A stretch of DNA of 9,890 nt from Sporomusaceae bacterium UBA1887. Its GTDB lineage: Bacteria > Bacillota > Negativicutes > Sporomusales > DSM-15969. Both the position numbers and the translations under genes were made by a program. The first letter of the stretch is position 1, and each line of letters opens with the position of its first letter. This document shows positions 6,573 through 9,890 of this stretch, in pieces. The stretch is taken from NCBI GenBank assembly GCA_002337925.1, contig DDHB01000031.1, positions 1 to 9,890 of the forward strand. The letters are read 5' to 3'. A model generated the notes under the pieces. It was not told the origin of the DNA and searched no databases. It worked only from the letters and a program-made list of their open reading frames with translations.

Positions 6573-7407
6573 ATGGATATTCCAATAAGACAGAAATTCG
6601 GGCTTCACAATAGTAGGGATCTTCGGCCACTGCAGTGGTGTCATCCAAGATACTTTCCAGATAAGCATGGCTGCTGAAGGTAAGGGAATGTTCATTTGCA
6701 TATTGCACAAGGTGTTGAAAGCTTTGATCGATTTCCGTCCAGTCTCCTTTGTAATAACCGACAAGGTAATGACCGGCCGGCTTATAGCTCCAGTTCATCG
6801 AAGCATTATTCTTTTCATCAATACGGTAAAAGCAGTTGGTAAACTGACTGAAGTCTTTTTGCTGCAGCTTCTTTGCATCCAGCATATACCCGCAGGGATA
6901 ACCGCTGTAGGTGCGACTGTGGTAGCAGTCCTGCATAAAAGATAAAATAACCTTCATAGCCTGTTCAAATGGGATTTCGCAAAGGGAGCTGCTGATTAAT
7001 ATTGGCTGCTCCTGTACTTCTACAACTTCCAGTTTTGTATAATCAATTGCCGGATTGGAATTTAGGTTGTTAATCTTAGTCTGTACGACCCTTTTCAGCC
7101 AGGTGAGTTCATTAATTTGTTGTTCCAGTAATTGATGCTGATTAGTGAGTAGTTTTTGAGAGGTCTCAGGAGTACAGTGGGCCAGATGCTGTTTGATTTC
7201 GTCAAGTGGAACCTGCAGTTTGCGCAGCAGCTGGATGGCATCAAAGAGACCGCTTTGGCCAAACGTATAATAACGGTAGCCATTGTCTTTTACAACAGCA
7301 GGCTTGAATAGATCAATACTGTCATAATACATGAGCGTCCGTTTGCTGACCCCATATAGGGCAGCAAATTGGCCGGTAGTAAAATGTTTCTGTAAGAAGT
7401 CATCCAT
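6571..7407 (-). CDS. MerR-family multidrug-type regulator with GyrI-like ligand domain (BmrR-like)
   Basis: Predicted 278-residue transcription regulator, the same length as Bacillus BmrR. Residues 9-75 form the MerR winged helix-turn-helix (TTGQFAALYGVSKRTLMYYD, then GYRYYTFGQ). Residues 83-118 form the dimerising coiled coil. Residues 122-278 resemble the GyrI-like/BmrR effector-binding domain, including EVQEQPILIS, PCGYMLD and PAGHYLVGYYKGDW. BmrR-type proteins bind hydrophobic or cationic drugs and untwist a promoter with an over-long spacer; that mechanism is known for the family and inferred here. The chosen ATG has AAGAGG nine bases upstream and begins directly before the DNA-binding domain. 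A longer in-frame start at 7560 would add 51 unrelated residues and run through the divergent promoters into the efflux gene. It is divergent from the RND efflux operon, and the intervening DNA carries a MerR operator. Confidence 0.92.
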   Translation of the reverse strand: MDDFLQKHFTTGQFAALYGVSKRTLMYYDSIDLFKPAVVKDNGYRYYTFGQSGLFDAIQLLRKLQVPLDEIKQHLAHCTPETSQKLLTNQHQLLEQQINELTWLKRVVQTKINNLNSNPAIDYTKLEVVEVQEQPILISSSLCEIPFEQAMKVILSFMQDCYHSRTYSGYPCGYMLDAKKLQQKDFSQFTNCFYRIDEKNNASMNWSYKPAGHYLVGYYKGDWTEIDQSFQHLVQYANEHSLTFSSHAYLESILDDTTAVAEDPYYCEARISVLLEYP

Positions 7408-7420
7408 TTTGATTTTCCTC

Positions 7421-7451
7421 TTGACTATAACGTTACTGTATAGTTTATGAT
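7421..7451 (+). promoter_or_regulatory. MerR-type promoter of the efflux operon, 19-bp spacer
   Basis: The -35 TTGACT (7421-7426) and -10 TATGAT (7446-7451) are each five-of-six matches, separated by 19 bp instead of 17. This spacing is the hallmark of promoters activated by MerR-family regulators, which realign the two hexamers by distorting the DNA. It faces the adaptor gene, predicting a leader of about 85 bases. The regulator encoded next door is the obvious activator. Confidence 0.8.
7424..7444. promoter_or_regulatory. MerR operator dyad inside the promoter spacer
   Basis: ACTATA (7424-7429) and TATAGT (7439-7444) form an inverted repeat around nine bases, lying between the -35 and -10 of the efflux promoter. 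A smaller palindrome TAACGTTA (7428-7435) is nested in the left part. Position and symmetry match where MerR dimers bind. Binding here also lies just downstream of the regulator's own predicted transcription start, so autorepression is expected. Confidence 0.7.
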
Positions 7452-7475
7452 ACCTTAGCAACCCCAAATAGTCAA
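7447..7475 (-). promoter_or_regulatory. Promoter of the merR-type gene, overlapping the efflux promoter
   Basis: On the minus strand, TTGACT (7470-7475) and TATCAT (7447-7452) are separated by the ideal 17 bp and each match consensus at five of six bases. The -10 occupies almost the same bases as the -10 of the + strand efflux promoter (7446-7451). The regulator start lies 40 bp downstream, so a short leader is expected. This promoter should be constitutively active until the regulator binds the dyad. Confidence 0.7.
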
Positions 7476-7527
7476 ATTCAGGAAACGGCATGAAGCTGGG
7501 AAATGGACTGAACTTGACAGGGGAAAT

Positions 7528-7536
7528 AAGGAGGTC
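7528..7536 (+). promoter_or_regulatory. Near-perfect Shine-Dalgarno of the efflux adaptor
   Basis: AAGGAGGTC is almost fully complementary to the 3' end of 16S rRNA and lies eight bases before the GTG at 7545. It supports that GTG as the start and implies strong translation once the promoter is active. Confidence 0.75.
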
Positions 7537-7544
7537 GGACAGCC

Positions 7545-8708
7545 GTGTTTTCAGCAGCAAAGGCTAGCAAAAGTTACTGCATAGGATTGAGTTTGATCCT
7601 AGCTGGGGTCCTTCTTGCCGGGTGTGGCAGTGTACCGGCGCAGGTGCCGCCCAAAGCAGTGCAAGTTAAAGCAGTGAAGGTTATCCAGCAGGATGTGGCA
7701 AAGGTTCATGAATATGCCGGACAGATACAAGGTAAAAATGATGTAAAAATTCAGGCTCGTGTATCGGGAAACATTGTTGAAAAAATGGTTTCCGGTGGCG
7801 ATATGGTTAAGGCCGGTCAACCATTGTTTCGCATAGACAGCATTCAATATGAGAGCACCTTGCTTTCGGCACAGGCGCAACTGGTACAAGCCGAAGCAAA
7901 TTGGGAAAATTCACGGCTTGATACGGAACGTTACCAAAGTTTGCTGAATGCGGCAGCTATTGCAGAGCAGCGGCGGACTACGCAGAAGGCGACCGAACGT
8001 CAGAATGAAGCGATTGTGGCTTCGTACCGGGCGCTGGTGAAAAAAGCGCAGGATGATTTCAATAGTACTTTGGTTGTTTCACCAATAGACGGACGGATAG
8101 ATGTAAATGATGTCGGAATTGGAACGTATGTACAGGCAGGGACTACTACCTTAGTAACAGTTGGTGCTCAGGATCCGGTATTTGTACAATTCAGCATGAG
8201 TGAGAACGAATACCTTAACCTGCGTCAGGCTTCGCAGGACCAGGTTGTAAACAGCGGCTGGGGTGAAGATGTAACGATTACCTTAAGCAATGGAGCAGTA
8301 TATCCGCTAAAGGGAAAAGTTACGCAGGCGGATCGGAGTCTGGCCAATAATAGCGGCACGTTAACCTTAAAGGCATCCGTTTCCAATCCTGACGGGATTT
8401 TAATTCCCGGTATGTTCGCCAGAGTGAAAATTGCCGGGGTACCTGTAAAAAATGCGATGCTGGTTCCGCAGCGGGCAGTTCAGCAGGTATTGGATAAGGC
8501 TCTGGTTATGGTTGTCGGTGAAGGTAGTAAAGCAGAGCCCCGTCCGGTGATCCTTGGCGATAAGGTTGGCAGTTATTATCTGGTTAAAGAAGGGTTAACA
8601 GTGAACGACACAATCGTAGTGGAAGGCTTGACAAAGGCTCAGGAGGGGATGGCGCTTGACGTGACCATCGTTACTCCGGCGGAGTTGGAGCTGTCTGTTA
8701 ACTCGTAG
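7545..8708 (+). CDS. RND efflux periplasmic adaptor lipoprotein (AcrA/MexA family)
   Basis: Predicted 387-residue periplasmic adaptor (membrane fusion protein) that links an inner-membrane RND pump to an outer-membrane channel. Residues 10-26 form a lipoprotein signal peptide ending in the lipobox LLAGC, with the lipidated Cys at 27. The two halves of the lipoyl/barrel-sandwich domain lie at about 66-90 (ARVSGNIVEKMVSGGDMVKAGQPLFRID) and about 175-205 (VVSPIDGRIDVNDVGIGTYVQAG). A helical hairpin at about 95-170 rich in Gln, Glu and Ala is the coiled coil that docks the channel. The beta-barrel (FVQFSMSENEYLNL) and membrane-proximal domain (LIPGMFARVKI, then LVPQRAVQQV) follow. Its length is normal for the family. 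It is the first gene of the operon, with 13 bp to the pump gene, and is controlled by the MerR-type promoter. The drug or toxin exported is unknown. Confidence 0.95.
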   Translation: MFSAAKASKSYCIGLSLILAGVLLAGCGSVPAQVPPKAVQVKAVKVIQQDVAKVHEYAGQIQGKNDVKIQARVSGNIVEKMVSGGDMVKAGQPLFRIDSIQYESTLLSAQAQLVQAEANWENSRLDTERYQSLLNAAAIAEQRRTTQKATERQNEAIVASYRALVKKAQDDFNSTLVVSPIDGRIDVNDVGIGTYVQAGTTTLVTVGAQDPVFVQFSMSENEYLNLRQASQDQVVNSGWGEDVTITLSNGAVYPLKGKVTQADRSLANNSGTLTLKASVSNPDGILIPGMFARVKIAGVPVKNAMLVPQRAVQQVLDKALVMVVGEGSKAEPRPVILGDKVGSYYLVKEGLTVNDTIVVEGLTKAQEGMALDVTIVTPAELELSVNS

Positions 8709-8721
8709 GAGGTGAAAAGTC

Positions 8722-9890
8722 ATGGCGAAATTTTTTATCGAGCGTCCAATTTTTGCAATTGTTCTCTCTATCATGATAGTAGTAGCAGGAACAATTGCCG
8801 GACTGCGGCTTCCTATTGCCCAATATCCGCAAATTCAGCCGCCTACGGTCTCAGTATCGGCCTCCTATGTAGGAGCGAATGCGGAGGTTGTTAACCAAAC
8901 GGTGGCGCAGGTAATTGAGGAGCAGATCAACGGTGTCCAGGGCATGAACTATATGAGCTCAAACTCTGATGATTCCGGTGCCTATAGCCTGGAAGTCGTT
9001 TTTGATCTTGGGGTTGATGGTGACATTGCTGCCGTTAAGGTACAGAACAGCGTTGCCCAGGCCAATGCCGCTTTGCCGGCGGAGGTAACCGCTGCCGGTA
9101 TTACTACTAAGAAGGCATCCTCCGACATGGCGATGATGCTCAGTTTCTATTCTCCTAAAGGCATCTATGACAGTACGTTTTTAACAAACTACTTTAATGT
9201 CTATTTAAAAGATGCAATTAAGCGCGTTAATGGTGTCGGTGATGTCATGATTCTGGGAGCGGATTTTTCCCGGCGTATCTGGCTTAATCCTGACCGTATG
9301 GCTGAACTGGGTTTGACAATCGCTGATGTAATTGATGCTGTAAAAGAGCAGAATGTACAAGCTCCGGCAGGTACAATCGGTGCTATGCCTGTACCGCAAA
9401 AACAGGAATTTCAATATCCGGCAAAAGTAAAAGGGCGTTTGGCAAGTATCGCAGATTTTGAAAATATTATTGTTAAGGCTCAGCCTAACGGTGCCTTTGT
9501 CTATTTGAAGGATATTTCCCGGATCGAGAATGCCGGCAAGGATTTAAACTTTTCTTCCAAACAGGATGGTGCTAATGCGGTAGCAGTCGGTATACAGCTT
9601 ACCAGTGATGCCAATGCAATGAATACCATTGCAGGCGTAAAAAAGGCAGTAGCGGCGGCAGCAGAAAACTTTCCACCTGATTTGAAATATAGATCCGTCT
9701 TTGATAATACGAACTACATTTCCGAATCCATATATGAGGTAGTGAAAACCTTCCTTGAAGCAATGGCACTTGTAATGCTGATCGTGTTTCTCTTCTTGCA
9801 AAGCTGGCGGGCGACGTTAATTCCGATGCTGGCAGTTCCCGTATCGCTCATTGGTACATTCGGTGCCTTTGTGCTGCTTGGCTTTTCGAT
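8722..9890 (+). CDS. RND efflux pump, HAE1/AcrB family, 5' part only
   Basis: Inner-membrane proton-driven drug pump, open at the window end; 389 codons of an expected 1,030-1,050 are visible. The ATG is preceded by AGGAGGTG, which overlaps the adaptor's stop. Residues 1-28 match the AcrB start (FFIERPIFAIVLSI, first membrane helix), then LPIAQYPQIQPP and MSSNSDDSG of the porter domain. Further hallmarks are VQNSVAQA, RRIWLNPDRM, and EVVKTFLEAM leading into the second helix, with the diagnostic FLQSWRATLIPMLAVPVSL near the end of the window. Only the first two to three membrane helices and the first half of the periplasmic porter region are visible; the proton-relay Asp pair in helix 4 is beyond the window. 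The adaptor gene lies 13 bp upstream, and an outer-membrane channel gene may follow beyond the window. Confidence 0.96.
   Translation, partial: MAKFFIERPIFAIVLSIMIVVAGTIAGLRLPIAQYPQIQPPTVSVSASYVGANAEVVNQTVAQVIEEQINGVQGMNYMSSNSDDSGAYSLEVVFDLGVDGDIAAVKVQNSVAQANAALPAEVTAAGITTKKASSDMAMMLSFYSPKGIYDSTFLTNYFNVYLKDAIKRVNGVGDVMILGADFSRRIWLNPDRMAELGLTIADVIDAVKEQNVQAPAGTIGAMPVPQKQEFQYPAKVKGRLASIADFENIIVKAQPNGAFVYLKDISRIENAGKDLNFSSKQDGANAVAVGIQLTSDANAMNTIAGVKKAVAAAAENFPPDLKYRSVFDNTNYISESIYEVVKTFLEAMALVMLIVFLFLQSWRATLIPMLAVPVSLIGTFGAFVLLGFS

Noticed and set aside
6667..6945. 92-codon + strand frame opposite the regulator gene
   Set aside because: It is antisense to the ligand-binding domain of the MerR-type regulator, with no own ribosome binding site or family resemblance.
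7514..7519. Perfect TTGACA as a second -35 for the efflux operon
   Set aside because: No -10-like hexamer occurs at 16-19 bp downstream; that region is the Shine-Dalgarno and start codon of the adaptor.
7408..7560. N-terminal extension of the MerR-type regulator to an upstream start at 7560
   Set aside because: It would run through both divergent promoters and into the adaptor gene. The MerR domain starts right after the ATG at 7407, which has a Shine-Dalgarno.
1..9890. CRISPR array, tRNA or rRNA genes, insertion sequences
   Set aside because: No regularly spaced repeats, cloverleaf-like sequences, transposase motifs or terminal inverted repeats with target duplications were seen by eye.

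Overview
The window looks like chromosome from a diderm (outer-membrane-bearing) Firmicute, most likely class Negativicutes and possibly a Sporomusa/Pelosinus relative. The evidence is mixed. Ribosome binding sites are strong and Firmicute-like (AAGGAGGT, AGGAGGTG), GTG and TTG starts are frequent, and base composition is moderate. Yet the window also encodes a lipoprotein periplasmic adaptor and an AcrB-type RND pump, which need an outer membrane to make sense. The genus is a guess.

Bases 1-4518 hold a two-gene glycosylation unit on the + strand, flanked by two hairpin terminators with related arms. Both proteins begin with clearly paralogous family-2 glycosyltransferase (GT2) domains of about 265 residues but carry different fused partners. 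The first ends in a GT-B-like glycosyltransferase domain. The second carries a SAM methyltransferase and then a StrF-type GT2-like domain. Together they could build and methylate a short surface or flagellar glycan; the substrate cannot be read from the sequence.

Bases 4519-5493 hold a stand-alone EamA-family (DMT) transporter with its own extended -10 promoter. It converges on a minus-strand PAS-GGDEF diguanylate cyclase (5504-6409). The ten bases between their stop codons lie inside one small hairpin that contains both stops.

Bases 6532-9890 form a regulated efflux locus. A BmrR-like MerR-family regulator (minus strand, 6571-7407) is divergent from a tripartite efflux operon: a lipoprotein adaptor (7545-8708) and an HAE1-type RND pump (from 8722, cut by the window end). 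The intergenic region has a textbook MerR promoter facing the pump, with -35 TTGACT, a 19-bp spacer holding an ACTATA-N9-TATAGT dyad, and -10 TATGAT. The regulator's own promoter (TTGACT, 17 bp, TATCAT) lies on the other strand and its -10 overlaps the pump's -10. The likely logic is ligand-triggered activation of the pump, with the two promoters competing for RNA polymerase.

No rRNA, tRNA, CRISPR array, insertion sequence or phage gene was seen. I did not find a clearly new biological system. The most interesting points are the overlapping divergent promoter architecture and the tandem GT2 paralogues with different fused modules.
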